44,291 nt of DNA from Pseudomonas sp. GD03858 (GTDB lineage Bacteria > Pseudomonadota > Gammaproteobacteria > Pseudomonadales > Pseudomonadaceae): NCBI RefSeq assembly GCF_029840925.1, contig NZ_JAOCDM010000036.1, positions 1 through 44,291 of the forward strand. Reading direction: 5' to 3'. Made by a program: the position numbers and the translations under genes. Under the pieces are notes generated by a model. It had not been told where the DNA came from. It did no database searches and saw nothing but the letters and a program-made list of their open reading frames with translations. Every line of letters begins with the position of its first letter. The stretch's first letter is position 1. Below, one piece after another: positions 1 through 9,051 of the stretch.

Positions 1-1413
1 CCGCTGGACCCCGTCACCGCCCGCTGGATCCCCTGGGTGGTGGCCATCGCCTTCTTCATGCAGTCGCTCGACGGCACCATCCTCAACACCGCGCTGCCGG
101 CCATGGCTCGCTCCCTGGCCGAGGACCCACTGCGCATGCAGGGGGTGATCATCGCCTACATGCTCACCGTGGCCCTGCTGATCCCGGCCTCGGGCTGGAT
201 CGCCGATCGTTTCGGCACCAAGCGCATCTTCTTCAGCGCCATCCTGCTGTTCAGCTTCGGCTCGCTGTTGTGCGCCATGGCCAACAGCCTCGGTTTCCTG
301 ATCCTCGCCCGGGTCATCCAGGGCCTGGGCGGCGCGCTGATGCTGCCGGTCGGGCGCTTGGTGGTGCTGCGCGCCTACCCGCGCTCGGAGCTGGTGCGGA
401 TCATGAGCTTCATCACCATCCCCGGCCTGCTCGGCCCGCTGCTGGGTCCGACCCTGGGCGGCTGGCTGGTGGAGATCCTCAGCTGGCACTGGATCTTCCT
501 GATCAACCTGCCGGTGGGGGCACTGGGCTGCTACGCCGTGTGGAAGTTCATCCCCGACCTGCGCGGCGCCGAACGCACCAGCTTCGATGGCCCGGGCTTC
601 CTGCTGTTCGGCGCGGCGATGGTGCTGATCACCATCGCCATGGAGGGCCTGGGCGAACTGCACCTGCCGCACCTGCGGGTGATGCTGTTGCTGTTCGCCG
701 GCATGGCCTGCCTGGCCGCCTACTGGCTGCGCGCCGGGCGTGACCCGGAGCCGCTGTTCTCGCCCTCGCTGTTCCGCGTACGGACCTTTGCCATCGGCAT
801 CCTCGGCAACCTGTTCGCCCGCCTGGGCAGCGGCGCCCTGCCCTTTCTGGTGCCGCTGCTGCTGCAGGTGGCGCTGGGCTATTCGCCGGCCCAGGCAGGC
901 ATGAGCATGATCCCGCTGGCGGCGGCGGCGATGCTCGCCAAGTCCGTCGCCCGGCCACTGATCGAACGCCTGGGCTACCGCATCGTGCTGACCGGCAACA
1001 CCCTGCTGCTGGGCCTGCTGCTGGCCAGCCTGGGGCTGGTCGACGAGCAGACGCCCTATGCCGTGCTGCTGGTGCAACTGGCACTGCTGGGGGCGGTCAA
1101 CTCGATGCAGTTCACGGCAATGAACACGGTGACCCTGATCGACCTCGACGATGCCAGCGCCAGCAGCGGCAACAGTCTGCTGTCGGTGGTCGCGCAACTG
1201 TCGCTGAGCCTGGGCGTGGCCTGCGCCGGTGCCTTGCTCGGCGGCTTCACCGCGGCCGGCAGCGGCGATGGCGTGGAGAGCACCTTGGGCGCCTTCCAGC
1301 TGACCTTCGTCACCATCGGCGTGATGGCCATGCTGGCGGCGGCGATCTTCCTGCAACTGGCGCCGACAGACGGAAGGCGCGCTCGTCGTCCGGAAGAGCA
1401 CGTCGAGTCGTAG
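1..1413 (+). CDS. mdtD: MdtD-like MFS (DHA2) multidrug exporter, 5' end outside window
   Basis: This is a proton-driven inner-membrane drug exporter of the major facilitator superfamily. The reading frame is open to the first base, so the start codon lies upstream; at least 470 residues are present, close to the length of E. coli MdtD. Near the N-terminus the frame reads FFMQSLDGTILNTALPAMA, the DHA2 TM1 signature. Motif A follows as GWIADRFGTKRIF after TM2, and the antiporter motif C region runs through GLLGPLLGPTLGGWLVE and SWHWIFLINLPVG. The C-terminal half keeps the MdtD-like SSGNSLLSVVAQLS stretch. About 14 membrane segments are expected. Family assignment is strong. The substrate is unknown, because MdtD homologues have few demonstrated substrates. 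Confidence 0.9.
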   Translation, partial: PLDPVTARWIPWVVAIAFFMQSLDGTILNTALPAMARSLAEDPLRMQGVIIAYMLTVALLIPASGWIADRFGTKRIFFSAILLFSFGSLLCAMANSLGFLILARVIQGLGGALMLPVGRLVVLRAYPRSELVRIMSFITIPGLLGPLLGPTLGGWLVEILSWHWIFLINLPVGALGCYAVWKFIPDLRGAERTSFDGPGFLLFGAAMVLITIAMEGLGELHLPHLRVMLLLFAGMACLAAYWLRAGRDPEPLFSPSLFRVRTFAIGILGNLFARLGSGALPFLVPLLLQVALGYSPAQAGMSMIPLAAAAMLAKSVARPLIERLGYRIVLTGNTLLLGLLLASLGLVDEQTPYAVLLVQLALLGAVNSMQFTAMNTVTLIDLDDASASSGNSLLSVVAQLSLSLGVACAGALLGGFTAAGSGDGVESTLGAFQLTFVTIGVMAMLAAAIFLQLAPTDGRRARRPEEHVES

Positions 1414-1476
1414 GGCGAATGGCCATGAGGCTGGTAGACTGTGCGACATTTTTCGCTCCAGCCGCAGGCCCGCCTC

Positions 1477-2862
1477 GTGACCGTTGAAACCACCGCTTTT
1501 GCCACCCTACCGCTGTCCGCCGCCATGCTGGCCAACCTGGACGCCCTGGGCTATGCCTCGATGACACCAATCCAGGCCCAGAGCCTGCCGGTCATCCTCA
1601 AGGGCCAGGACCTGATCGCCCAGGCCAAGACCGGTAGCGGCAAGACCGCCGCCTTTGGTATCGGCCTGCTCAACCCGATCAACCCGCGCTACTTCGGCTG
1701 CCAGGCCCTGGTGCTGTGCCCGACCCGGGAGCTGGCCGACCAGGTGGCCAAGGAGCTGCGCCGCCTGGCCCGCGCCGAGGACAACATCAAGATCCTCACC
1801 CTGTGCGGCGGCGTCTCGCTCGGCCCGCAGATCGCCTCGCTGGAACACGGCGCGCACATCATCGTCGGCACCCCGGGGCGCATCCAGCAACACCTGGACA
1901 AAGGCACCCTGGTGCTCGACGGGCTCAACACCCTGGTCCTGGACGAAGCCGACCGCATGCTCGACATGGGCTTTTTCGACGCCATTGCCAGCATCATCCG
2001 CAAGACCCCGTCGCGCCGCCAGACCCTGCTGTTCTCCGCCACCTACCCGGCCGGTATCGAGCAACTGGCCAAGGACTTCATGCGCCAGCCGCAGCAGGTC
2101 AAGGTCGAGGCGCTGCACAGCGACAGCCAGATCGAACAGCGCTTCATCGAGATCGACCCGCAGCAACGTCTTGAGGCCGTGACCCGCGTGCTCGGCCACT
2201 ACCGCCCGCAGTCCTGCGTGGCATTCTGCTTCACCAAGCAGCAGTGCGAGGACCTGGTCACCCACCTGACCGCTAAGGGCATCGTCGCCCAGGCCCTGCA
2301 CGGCGACCTCGAACAGCGTGACCGCGACCAGGTGCTGACGATGTTCGCCAACCGCAGCAGCTCGGTGCTGGTGGCCACCGACGTGGCCGCCCGCGGCCTG
2401 GACATCGACGGCCTGGACCTGGTGATCAACGTCGAGCTGGCCCGTGACGCCGAGATCCACGTGCACCGCGTCGGCCGTACCGGCCGCGCCGGCGAGAAAG
2501 GCGTGGCGATCAGCCTGGTGGCCCCGGCCGAAGGCCACCGCGCCCAGGCCATCGAAGACCTGCAGAACAAGCCGCTGCGCTGGGAACAGCTGGACAACCT
2601 CAAGAGCAAGGGCGGCGAGCCACTGCTGCCGGCGATGACCACCCTGTGCATCGGCGCCGGGCGCAAGGACAAGCTGCGTCCGGGGGATATCCTTGGCGCG
2701 CTGACCGGCGACGCCGGGCTGCCGGGCAAGCAGGTGGGCAAGATCGCCATCTTCGACTTCGTGGCGTTCGTGGCCGTGGAGCGGGCGGTGGCCAAGCAGG
2801 CCATGCAGCGGCTGAACAGCGGCAAGATCAAGGGGCGCGCCCTGAAAGTCCGTATTATCTAG
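1477..2862 (+). CDS. dbpA: ATP-dependent RNA helicase DbpA
   Basis: DEAD-box helicase that acts on 23S rRNA hairpin 92 during large-subunit assembly. The 461-residue product has the Q motif (PIQAQ), Walker A (AKTGSGKT), [16 protein letters not shown], and the helicase-C motifs ATDVAARGLDI and HRVGRTGRAG. The last 75 or so residues form the DbpA-specific RNA-recognition domain, containing GAGRKDKLRPGDILGAL and GKIAIFDFVAFVAV, which separates it from other DEAD-box proteins. I chose the GTG at 1477 (protein starting MTVETTAFATLPL). The frame continues upstream to a GTG at 1441, but that would add a 12-residue non-family extension. It follows the mdtD-like gene by about 60 bases. Confidence 0.95.
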   Translation: MTVETTAFATLPLSAAMLANLDALGYASMTPIQAQSLPVILKGQDLIAQAKTGSGKTAAFGIGLLNPINPRYFGCQALVLCPTRELADQVAKELRRLARAEDNIKILTLCGGVSLGPQIASLEHGAHIIVGTPGRIQQHLDKGTLVLDGLNTLVLDEADRMLDMGFFDAIASIIRKTPSRRQTLLFSATYPAGIEQLAKDFMRQPQQVKVEALHSDSQIEQRFIEIDPQQRLEAVTRVLGHYRPQSCVAFCFTKQQCEDLVTHLTAKGIVAQALHGDLEQRDRDQVLTMFANRSSSVLVATDVAARGLDIDGLDLVINVELARDAEIHVHRVGRTGRAGEKGVAISLVAPAEGHRAQAIEDLQNKPLRWEQLDNLKSKGGEPLLPAMTTLCIGAGRKDKLRPGDILGALTGDAGLPGKQVGKIAIFDFVAFVAVERAVAKQAMQRLNSGKIKGRALKVRII

Positions 2863-2876
2863 ATCCTGCACAGATC

Positions 2877-2966
2877 CCGTGGGAGCGGGCTTGCCCCGCG
2901 ATAGCGTCAGGCCAGGCAATGATGTTGCCCCTGCTGGCGCCATCGCGGGGCAAGCCCGCTCCCACG
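2877..2966. repeat. REP pair (inverted), type A
   Basis: Two inverted copies of the P. putida REP core lie between dbpA and the next gene. The left copy is GTGGGAGCGGGCTTGCCCCG and the right copy is its reverse complement, ending in CCCGCTCCCAC. The two arms can pair into a long hairpin and may protect or end the dbpA message. Confidence 0.85.
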
Positions 2967-3006
2967 CTGCCCTGACACTCAACTCCAATTGCAAAGGTTC
3001 ACCCAC

Positions 3007-4188
3007 GTGCACTCCACCGACGTGATCATCCTCGGCGCCGGCGCCGCCGGCCTGATGTGCGCCCAGCTCAGCGCCCGCCGTGGGCGCCGGGTACTGCTGC
3101 TCGACCACGCCAACAAACCGGGCAAGAAGATCCTCATGTCCGGCGGCGGGCGCTGCAACTTCACCAACATGTACACCGAGCCGGCCAACTTCCTCTCGCA
3201 CAACCCGCACTTCTGCAAGTCGGCGCTGGCCCGCTACACCCAGTGGGACTTCATCGAGCTGGTGTGCAAGCACGGCGTGCCGTACCACGAGAAGAAGCTC
3301 GGCCAGCTGTTCTGCGACAACAAGTCCAGCGACATCCTCGACATGCTCCTGGCCGAGTGCGACGAAGCCGGCGCCGAGCTGCGCATGAACACCAGCATCG
3401 AACGCATCGACAAGACCGAAGGCGGCTACACCCTGCAGACCAGCGCCGGCCCGTTCGCCTGCCAGTCGCTGGTGATCGCCACCGGCGGCCTGTCGATCCC
3501 GACCCTGGGCGCCACCGGCTTCGGCTACCAGGTCGCCCGCCAGTTCGGCCATGAGCTGCTGCCGACCCGCGCCGGGCTGGTGCCGTTCACCATTACCGAG
3601 CCTCAGCTCAAGGCACTGTGCACCGAGTTGTCCGGCACTTCGCTCGATTGCATCGCCAGCTGCAATGGCTCGAGCTTCCGCGAGAATCTGCTGTTCACCC
3701 ACCGCGGCCTGAGCGGCCCGGCGATCCTGCAGATCTCGTCGTTCTGGGAGGCCGGCGACACAGTGGAGATCAATCTGCTGCCCGATCGCGACGCGTTGGA
3801 GTGGCTACAGGGCCAACAGGTCGAGCGACCCAACAGCGAACTGAAGACCGTGCTGGGCGAGGTGTTCACCCGCAAACTGGCCAACCTGCTGGCCGAGCAG
3901 TGGTTCGTTTCGAAACCACTGAAGCAGTACACAGCGGCAGAATTGACCCAGATTGCCGAGCGACTGTCGGCCTGGCAGGTGGTGCCGGCGGGCACCGAGG
4001 GCTATCGCACCGCCGAAGTGACCCTCGGTGGCGTGGATACCCGCGAGGTGTCGTCCAAGACCATGGAATCGCTGAAAAGCCCCGGGCTGTACTTCATCGG
4101 CGAGGTGCTGGACGTGAGCGGGCACCTGGGCGGTTTCAACTTCCAGTGGGCCTGGGCTTCGGCCAACGCGGCGGCGCAGTTCGTGTAG
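3007..4188 (+). CDS. YhiN/HI0933-family flavoprotein (BaiN/RdsA type)
   Basis: NAD(P)/FAD-dependent oxidoreductase of the HI0933 family, 393 residues. The N-terminus carries the FAD-binding GxGxxG as VIILGAGAAGLMCAQLSARR, followed by the family signature GKKILMSGGGRCNFTN. The C-terminus has the family's GGFNFQWAWASANAAA. From memory of recent literature, E. coli YhiN (renamed RdsA) makes a dihydrouridine in 23S rRNA; this gene follows dbpA, another 23S factor, which fits but proves nothing. I took the GTG at 3007 because an AAAGG lies 8-9 bases upstream and the GAG motif then begins about ten residues in. A TTG at 2989 is also in frame. Confidence 0.88.
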   Translation: MHSTDVIILGAGAAGLMCAQLSARRGRRVLLLDHANKPGKKILMSGGGRCNFTNMYTEPANFLSHNPHFCKSALARYTQWDFIELVCKHGVPYHEKKLGQLFCDNKSSDILDMLLAECDEAGAELRMNTSIERIDKTEGGYTLQTSAGPFACQSLVIATGGLSIPTLGATGFGYQVARQFGHELLPTRAGLVPFTITEPQLKALCTELSGTSLDCIASCNGSSFRENLLFTHRGLSGPAILQISSFWEAGDTVEINLLPDRDALEWLQGQQVERPNSELKTVLGEVFTRKLANLLAEQWFVSKPLKQYTAAELTQIAERLSAWQVVPAGTEGYRTAEVTLGGVDTREVSSKTMESLKSPGLYFIGEVLDVSGHLGGFNFQWAWASANAAAQFV

Positions 4189-4243
4189 AGTAGAATCCAT
4201 TCAGCAGCACGGAACGCTTCTTGCTGGTCTGTGCTCGGAGTGC

Positions 4244-4362
4244 CATTTTTTGGGGCTGCTGCGCAGCCCTTTCGCGACACAAGGCCGCTCCTACAGAGGG
4301 ACGCGATCTCCTGTAGGAGCGGCCTTGTGTCGCGAAAGGGCCGCACAGCGGCCCCGAATGGC
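4244..4362. repeat. REP pair (inverted), type B
   Basis: Inverted pair of the second REP subtype. The left arm (4247-4297) contains GCAGCCCTTTCGCGACACAA and GGCCGCTCCTACAG. The right arm (4311-4358) is its near-perfect reverse complement. The central spacer is about 12 bases. It fills most of the 211-base gap before the yccS-like gene. Confidence 0.85.
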
Positions 4363-4399
4363 CTAGAAGGTATTCATTCGATCTCAGCCCAGGGCCATC

Positions 4400-6583
4400 A
4401 TGTCACTGACCTCGTTCCGCCATTCATTGCGTCGCCTGTGGGGCCAAGACAAGTTCAGCTACGCCATCCGCGTGACCATCGCCCTCACCGGCAGCATGGC
4501 CTGGTGCTGGTACCAGAACGAGATGAGCCTGCTGATCCCGCTGTTCCTCGGCATCATCGCCAGCGCCCTGGCCGAGACCGACGATGGCTGGCAGGGTCGC
4601 TTGAGCGCCCTGGCCGTCACCCTGGTGTGTTTCGCCATCGCCGCGCTGTCGGTGGAGCTGCTGTTCCCCTACCCCTGGATCTTCGTCATCGCCCTGGCCC
4701 TGGCGGCGTTCTCGCTGACCATGCTCGGCGCGCTGGGCGAACGCTATGGCGCGATCGCCTCGGCCACGCTGATCCTCTCGGTCTACACCATGATCGGCGT
4801 GGACCAGCGCGGCGGCGAGGTCAGCGACTTCTGGCACGAACCCTTGCTGCTGGTGGCGGGCGCCGCCTGGTACGGCCTGCTGTCGGTGCTGTGGCAGGCG
4901 CTGTTCTCCAATCAGCCGGTGCAGCAGAGCCTGGCCAGGCTGTTCTTCGAGCTGGGCAGCTACCTCAAGCTCAAGGCCAGCCTGTTCGAGCCGGTGCGCA
5001 CCCTCGATGTCGAGGCCACACGCCTGGAACTGGCCAAGCAGAATGGCAAGGTGGTGGCCGCGCTCAACGCCGCCAAGGAAATCATCCTGCACCGGGTCGG
5101 CAACAGCCAGCCCAACTCCAAGGTCAGCCGCTACCTGAAACTGTACTTCCTGGCCCAGGACATCCACGAGCGGGTCAGCGCCTCGCACTACCCCTACAAC
5201 GCACTGACCGACGCCTTCTTTCACAGCGACGTGATGTTCCGCTGCCAGCGCCTGCTGCGCAAACAGGGATCCTCCTGCCAGGAGCTGGCGCGCTCGATTC
5301 GCCTGCGCCAGCCGTTCGTGCTGGCCAGCGGCTACCCCGAGGCCCTGGAGGACCTCAACGCCTCGCTGGAGCACCTGCGCGGCCAGAACAACCCCGCCTG
5401 GCGCGGCCTGCTGCGCTCGTTGCGCGCGCTGGCGGCCAACCTGGCCACGCTGGACCGGCTGCTGAGCGCCGCCAGCAACCCCGACAGCCTGGCGGACACC
5501 AGCGACAGCAGCCTGCTCGATCGCTCGCCGCACAATATCAAGGATGTGTGGAAACGCCTGCGCACCCAGCTCACGCCCACCTCGCTGCTGTTCCGCCACG
5601 CCCTGCGCCTGCCGCTGGCGCTGGTGGTGGGCTATGGCATGGTGCACCTGATCCACCCGAAGCAAGGCTACTGGATCATCCTCACCACCTTGTTCGTCTG
5701 CCAACCCAGCTACGGTGCCACCCGGCGCAAGCTGGTGCAGCGGATCATCGGCACCGCCATCGGCCTGACCGTGGGCTGGGCGCTGTTCGACCTGTTCCCC
5801 AATCCGTTGATCCAGTCGACCTTCGCGGTGATCGCCGGCGTGGTGTTCTTCGTCAACCGCACCACTCGCTACACCCTGGCCACGGCGGCGATCACCCTGA
5901 TGGTGCTGTTCTGCTTCAACCAGATCGGCGATGGCTACGGCCTGTTCCTGCCGCGCCTGTTCGATACCCTGGTCGGCAGCCTGATCGCCATCCTCGCGGT
6001 GTTCCTGTTCCTGCCCGACTGGCAGGGCCGACGGCTGAACAGGGTACTGGCCAACACCCTGGCCTGCGCCAGCGAGTACCTGCGCCAGATCATGCAGCAG
6101 TACGCCCATGGCAAGCGCGACGACCTGGCCTACCGCCTGGCCCGGCGCAATGCGCACAACGCCGACGCGGCGCTGTCCACCACCTTGGCCAACATGCTGA
6201 TGGAGCCCGGACACTTCCGCAAGGAGGCCGATGTCGGCTTCCGCTTCCTGGTGCTGTCGCACACCTTGCTCAGCTACCTGTCCGGGTTGGGCGCGCACCG
6301 CGACACGGCATTGCCGAGCGAGGTCCACGAGCAGTTGATCGACGGCGCCGGCAAGACCCTGGCCACGAGTCTGGACGAAATCGCCAACGGCCTGGCCGCC
6401 CGCTTGCCGGTGGCGATCCACAGCGATGCCGAGGAAGCACTGGCCAATGCCCTGGAACAAATGCCCGAAGAACTGGACGAGCACCAGCGCCTGGTGCAGA
6501 CGCAACTGGCGCTGATCTGCCGTCAGCTGGGGCCGTTGCGCACCTTGGCCGGGCATCTGATCAAGGAAGCCGAGCCGGCGTGA
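4400..6583 (+). CDS. yccS: YccS-family (FUSC-like) inner-membrane protein
   Basis: A 727-residue protein of the YccS/YhfK family, within the wider FUSC/aromatic-acid-exporter-like superfamily. The architecture is visible as two hydrophobic blocks of several membrane helices. The first is at about residues 15-160 (for example LLIPLFLGIIASALAE), the second at about 395-540 (for example LPLALVVGYGMVHLIHPKQG and GYWIILTTLFVCQPSYGATR). Each is followed by a charged cytoplasmic region. The second block carries the FUSC signature around QPSYGATRRKLVQRIIGTAIG. E. coli YccS is about 720 residues, so this is full length. The substrate is unknown. It stands alone between two REP clusters. Confidence 0.9.
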   Translation: MSLTSFRHSLRRLWGQDKFSYAIRVTIALTGSMAWCWYQNEMSLLIPLFLGIIASALAETDDGWQGRLSALAVTLVCFAIAALSVELLFPYPWIFVIALALAAFSLTMLGALGERYGAIASATLILSVYTMIGVDQRGGEVSDFWHEPLLLVAGAAWYGLLSVLWQALFSNQPVQQSLARLFFELGSYLKLKASLFEPVRTLDVEATRLELAKQNGKVVAALNAAKEIILHRVGNSQPNSKVSRYLKLYFLAQDIHERVSASHYPYNALTDAFFHSDVMFRCQRLLRKQGSSCQELARSIRLRQPFVLASGYPEALEDLNASLEHLRGQNNPAWRGLLRSLRALAANLATLDRLLSAASNPDSLADTSDSSLLDRSPHNIKDVWKRLRTQLTPTSLLFRHALRLPLALVVGYGMVHLIHPKQGYWIILTTLFVCQPSYGATRRKLVQRIIGTAIGLTVGWALFDLFPNPLIQSTFAVIAGVVFFVNRTTRYTLATAAITLMVLFCFNQIGDGYGLFLPRLFDTLVGSLIAILAVFLFLPDWQGRRLNRVLANTLACASEYLRQIMQQYAHGKRDDLAYRLARRNAHNADAALSTTLANMLMEPGHFRKEADVGFRFLVLSHTLLSYLSGLGAHRDTALPSEVHEQLIDGAGKTLATSLDEIANGLAARLPVAIHSDAEEALANALEQMPEELDEHQRLVQTQLALICRQLGPLRTLAGHLIKEAEPA

Positions 6584-6591
6584 GCTTCAAC

Positions 6592-6706
6592 GCCTTCGCG
6601 GATAAACCCGTTCCCACGGGCCTGGCACCGATCCCTGTGGGAGCCTTGCTCAAATTTTCAAACTGACGCGTCACCCTGGGAGCGGGTTTACCCGCGAAGG
6701 CGCCAG
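6592..6706. repeat. REP cluster with one decayed copy
   Basis: An inverted REP near 6594-6620 (CTTCGCGGATAAACCCGTTC) and a good direct-strand copy at 6678-6703 (GGGAGCGGGTTTACCCGCGA) flank a decayed half copy near 6637-6650 (CTGTGGGAGCCTTGC). It fills the convergent gap between yccS and the solute-binding protein gene. Confidence 0.75.
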
Positions 6707-6708
6707 CG

Positions 6709-7446
6709 TCAAAACCCATGCTGACGCAACAGACGGTCGTAGCTGCCATCGGCCTTCATCGTGGCGATGGCCTTCTCGAAACGGGCCACGATCTTGCGGT
6801 GTTCCGGGTGCTTGAGACTGACCAGTATGTGCAGGCTGTTCTCGCTCAGTGGCGGATCGACGAAGGCCACCCCCTCACGCACCTCCTGTGGCTCACGCTG
6901 CAGGTTGTAGCGCGCCACGTACTCGTCCTCCACCGCCAGGTTCACCCGCCCGGCCGCCAGCATGCGTACCGCCGAGGAGAAATTGCGCACCAGCACCTTG
7001 TTCAGCCGCTCGTCGCTGTCGAACGCCGGCGAGTAGGCGTAATCGCGCACCACGGCGATGGTGTAGGGGTAAAGGTCGGACTGGCGCTGGTAGGAGAATG
7101 GCTCGCCTTGGCGCTTGAGCAGGCGAATGCGATTGACCAGGTAAGCCGAGGAGAACAGCCCGATCCGTTTGCGCTCATCGTTGTACCAGGCGTTGATCAA
7201 TACATCGTAGCGCCCCTCGCCCACCCCCATCAGGGCCCTGGCCCAAGGCACCTCTTCGAATTCGACGGTGTAGCCGGCGCGGGTCAGCGCGGTGGTGACG
7301 ATACTGGTGGCCAGGCCGCCGCCCGGCATGCCGGTATCGGTGAACGGCGGCCAGCTGTCGGCCACCAGCCGCAACTTGCCGTGGGCCAGGGCCGGTCCCG
7401 CGCACAGCAGTCCCAGCAATCCAAGAACGCAAAGCAGTGGCCGCAT
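6709..7446 (-). CDS. Orphan periplasmic solute-binding protein (SBP_bac_3 family)
   Basis: A 245-residue family-3 extracellular solute-binding protein. The N-terminus (MRPLLCVLGLLGLL, ending ALA) is a Sec signal peptide. The mature part starts with KLRLVADSWPPFTDTGMPGG, the usual ligand-pocket opening of amino-acid-binding proteins, and has the LVSLKHPEHRKIVARFEKAI end region. I chose the ATG at 7446 because AAAGGA sits eight bases before it; an ATG 30 bases further upstream is also in frame. No ABC permease or ATPase lies next to it. It may therefore serve a distant transporter or act as a sensor. The ligand is not predictable. Confidence 0.85.
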   Translation of the reverse strand: MRPLLCVLGLLGLLCAGPALAHGKLRLVADSWPPFTDTGMPGGGLATSIVTTALTRAGYTVEFEEVPWARALMGVGEGRYDVLINAWYNDERKRIGLFSSAYLVNRIRLLKRQGEPFSYQRQSDLYPYTIAVVRDYAYSPAFDSDERLNKVLVRNFSSAVRMLAAGRVNLAVEDEYVARYNLQREPQEVREGVAFVDPPLSENSLHILVSLKHPEHRKIVARFEKAIATMKADGSYDRLLRQHGF

Positions 7447-7658
7447 GCTCAAATCCTTTCGCAGTTGGGGTCCCACGCTGATGACTGGCGATCTCTACTA
7501 GCAACAGACTCCGCAGATTACACAAGCTGCCTGCCGGCGACAGCGGACAATAATGTCAATGTGCCTCTATTTTGGCCTAACGTTTCGTTGCAAGGTCGGC
7601 CTCGTTCTCGATGGCGGGATTTGCGATGATCGACCGCCAATTCCAGGAGCCGAAACTC

Positions 7659-8111
7659 ATGTCCATCGAATGGATCTGCAAGCACCACAGCGACCTCGAC
7701 AAGCAACAACTCTACGCCATCTTGCAACTGCGCACCGAGGTGTTCGTGGTCGAGCAGCGCTGCCCGTATCAGGAAGTCGACGGGCAGGACCTGTGCGGCG
7801 ATACCTTGCACCTGATGGGCTGGGACGGTGATCGACTGGTGGCCTACCTGCGCTTGCTCGATCCGCAATCGCAGGACGGTGAAGTCGTCATTGGCCGGGT
7901 GGTGACGTCCCCCGAGGCTCGCGACATGAAACTGGGCCACCCGCTGCTGCTGAAAGGGCTGGAGGCCGCAGGGCATTGCTGGCCTGGCGTCGCGATCTAC
8001 CTGTCGGCCCAGGCGCATTTGCAGGGGTTCTACGCTCGGCATGGTTTCGCAGCGGTCGGCGAGCAATACCTCGAGGACGATATTGCGCACATCGGCATGC
8101 GTAAAAGCTGA
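7659..8111 (+). CDS. elaA: ElaA-type GNAT acetyltransferase
   Basis: A 150-residue GNAT-fold protein of the ElaA subfamily. The ElaA hallmark LYAILQLRTEVFVVEQRCPY lies near residues 19-38, followed by YQEVDGQDL. The acetyl-CoA loop region reads VIGRVVTSPEARDMKLGHPL; canonical ElaA has a glycine-rich R-G-x-G-x-G loop, which is degenerate here. The C-terminus has the FYARHGFAAVGEQYLEDDIAH block typical of the family. The ATG at 7659 has AGGAG about ten bases upstream; the frame extends 16 codons further up. It is divergent from the solute-binding protein gene. The substrate is unknown. Confidence 0.88.
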   Translation: MSIEWICKHHSDLDKQQLYAILQLRTEVFVVEQRCPYQEVDGQDLCGDTLHLMGWDGDRLVAYLRLLDPQSQDGEVVIGRVVTSPEARDMKLGHPLLLKGLEAAGHCWPGVAIYLSAQAHLQGFYARHGFAAVGEQYLEDDIAHIGMRKS

Positions 8112-8117
8112 AATTGC

Positions 8118-8176
8118 CGGGGGCGCTGTGCGCCCCATCGCGGGACAAGCCCGCTCCTACGGGGAGCTGCGGGGTT
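8118..8176. repeat. Single REP
   Basis: One REP copy with its own small palindrome (GGGGGCGCTGTGCGCCCC, then ATCGCGGGACAAGCCCGCTC) between the convergent elaA-like and winged-helix genes. Confidence 0.7.
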
Positions 8177-8194
8177 GGCCGGTGATGAATCTTT

Positions 8195-8497
8195 TCAGGG
8201 GTAGCCCAACACTTCGCGCAACTGGCGCAGGTGCTGGATGATCCACTGCTTGTCGATCGCCCCCCAGTCGCGAATGCGGTAATGCCCGGCGTGGTTGCGC
8301 GCCCCGGCCTGCTGCTCGAACTCGCAGACGATATCCAGGTCGGCCAGCGCAGCGATGGTGTCCTGCGCCGTGCGTCGGGGCATGCCGGTGGCCTCCATCA
8401 GCGCCGGCACGCTGGTGGCGGTCTGGCTGTCGATCAGCCAGGCCACGTACAGGCGGCGGTAGAAGCTGCTGCGGGTCTTGCTCACTTCCGTGATCAT
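8195..8497 (-). CDS. Small winged helix-turn-helix protein
   Basis: A 100-residue protein. The N-terminus (SSFYRRLYVAWLIDS) is followed by a helix-turn-helix around residues 25-60 (SVPALMEATGMPRRTAQDTI and AALADLDIVCEF), then a wing-like segment and a C-terminal helix (IIQHLRQLREVLGYP). I do not recognise a named family beyond winged-helix. It starts 14 bases after the stop of the YgjP-type protease gene on the same strand, so the two are almost certainly one operon. Its targets are unknown; a role as a local regulator is inference only. Confidence 0.75.
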   Translation of the reverse strand: MITEVSKTRSSFYRRLYVAWLIDSQTATSVPALMEATGMPRRTAQDTIAALADLDIVCEFEQQAGARNHAGHYRIRDWGAIDKQWIIQHLRQLREVLGYP

Positions 8498-8511
8498 GGG
8501 GTGCTTGTCCC

Positions 8512-9012
8512 TCAGGTGTTGCCCGGCAGCTCCCGATAGGTCAGGTAGACGCGCAGGTCGAATTCCAGTTGATGGTAGTCCGGCTCCATGTGCTGGCAGA
8601 GCTGGTAGAAAGCTTTGCTGTGATCGCGCTCTCTCAGGTGCGCCAGCTCGTGCACCACGATCATGCGCAGGAACTGCGGCGCGGCATCCTTGAACAGCGA
8701 GGCGACGCGGATTTCCTTCTTCGCCTTGAGATTGCCGCCCTGCACTCGCGACACCGCCGTGTTCAGGCCAAGGGCCCGGTGGGTAAGGTCCAGGCGGTTG
8801 TCGAACAGCACCTTGTCCAGTGGCGGCGCACTGCGCAGGAACTGCTGCTTGAGGTCCTGAGCATAGGTGTAGAGCGCCTTGTCGCTCTGCACCGCATGGC
8901 GCTCGGGATAGCGCTGGCGCAGATAGTCGCCCAGACGCTGGTTGGCGATCATCTGACGCACCTGCTCCTGCAGGTGCGGTGGGTAGGCTTGCAAGTAGCG
9001 TAAGGCGGTCAT
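8512..9012 (-). CDS. YgjP-like M48-type metallopeptidase
   Basis: A 166-residue protein of the YgjP-like (DUF45) zinc metallopeptidase family. The zinc motif HELAH is at residues 121-125 within MIVVHELAHLRERDHSKAF. His131 is the likely third ligand, giving the HExxH...H pattern of this family. The segment KKEIRVASLFKDAAPQFLR before it is also typical. There is no signal peptide or membrane segment, so it should be cytoplasmic. I chose the ATG at 9012 (MTALRYLQAY). The frame runs 13 codons upstream, towards the next gene. It is the first gene of a pair with the winged-helix protein. The substrate is unknown. Confidence 0.85.
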   Translation of the reverse strand: MTALRYLQAYPPHLQEQVRQMIANQRLGDYLRQRYPERHAVQSDKALYTYAQDLKQQFLRSAPPLDKVLFDNRLDLTHRALGLNTAVSRVQGGNLKAKKEIRVASLFKDAAPQFLRMIVVHELAHLRERDHSKAFYQLCQHMEPDYHQLEFDLRVYLTYRELPGNT

Positions 9013-9051
9013 GGCAGGCAGATCGGCACAAGGAAACGCGAGTTTAGCCAA

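Noticed and set aside
1507..3702. A 731-codon open frame antisense to dbpA and the YhiN-type gene.
   Set aside because: It spans the REP pair and two real genes and has no domain.
4424..6556. A 710-codon open frame antisense to yccS.
   Set aside because: Gln/His/Ala/Gly-rich shadow frame without motifs.
8195..9031. A single 278-residue gene across the winged-helix and protease region.
   Set aside because: Only its last 100 residues match a protein; the rest is a shadow of the protease gene in another frame.
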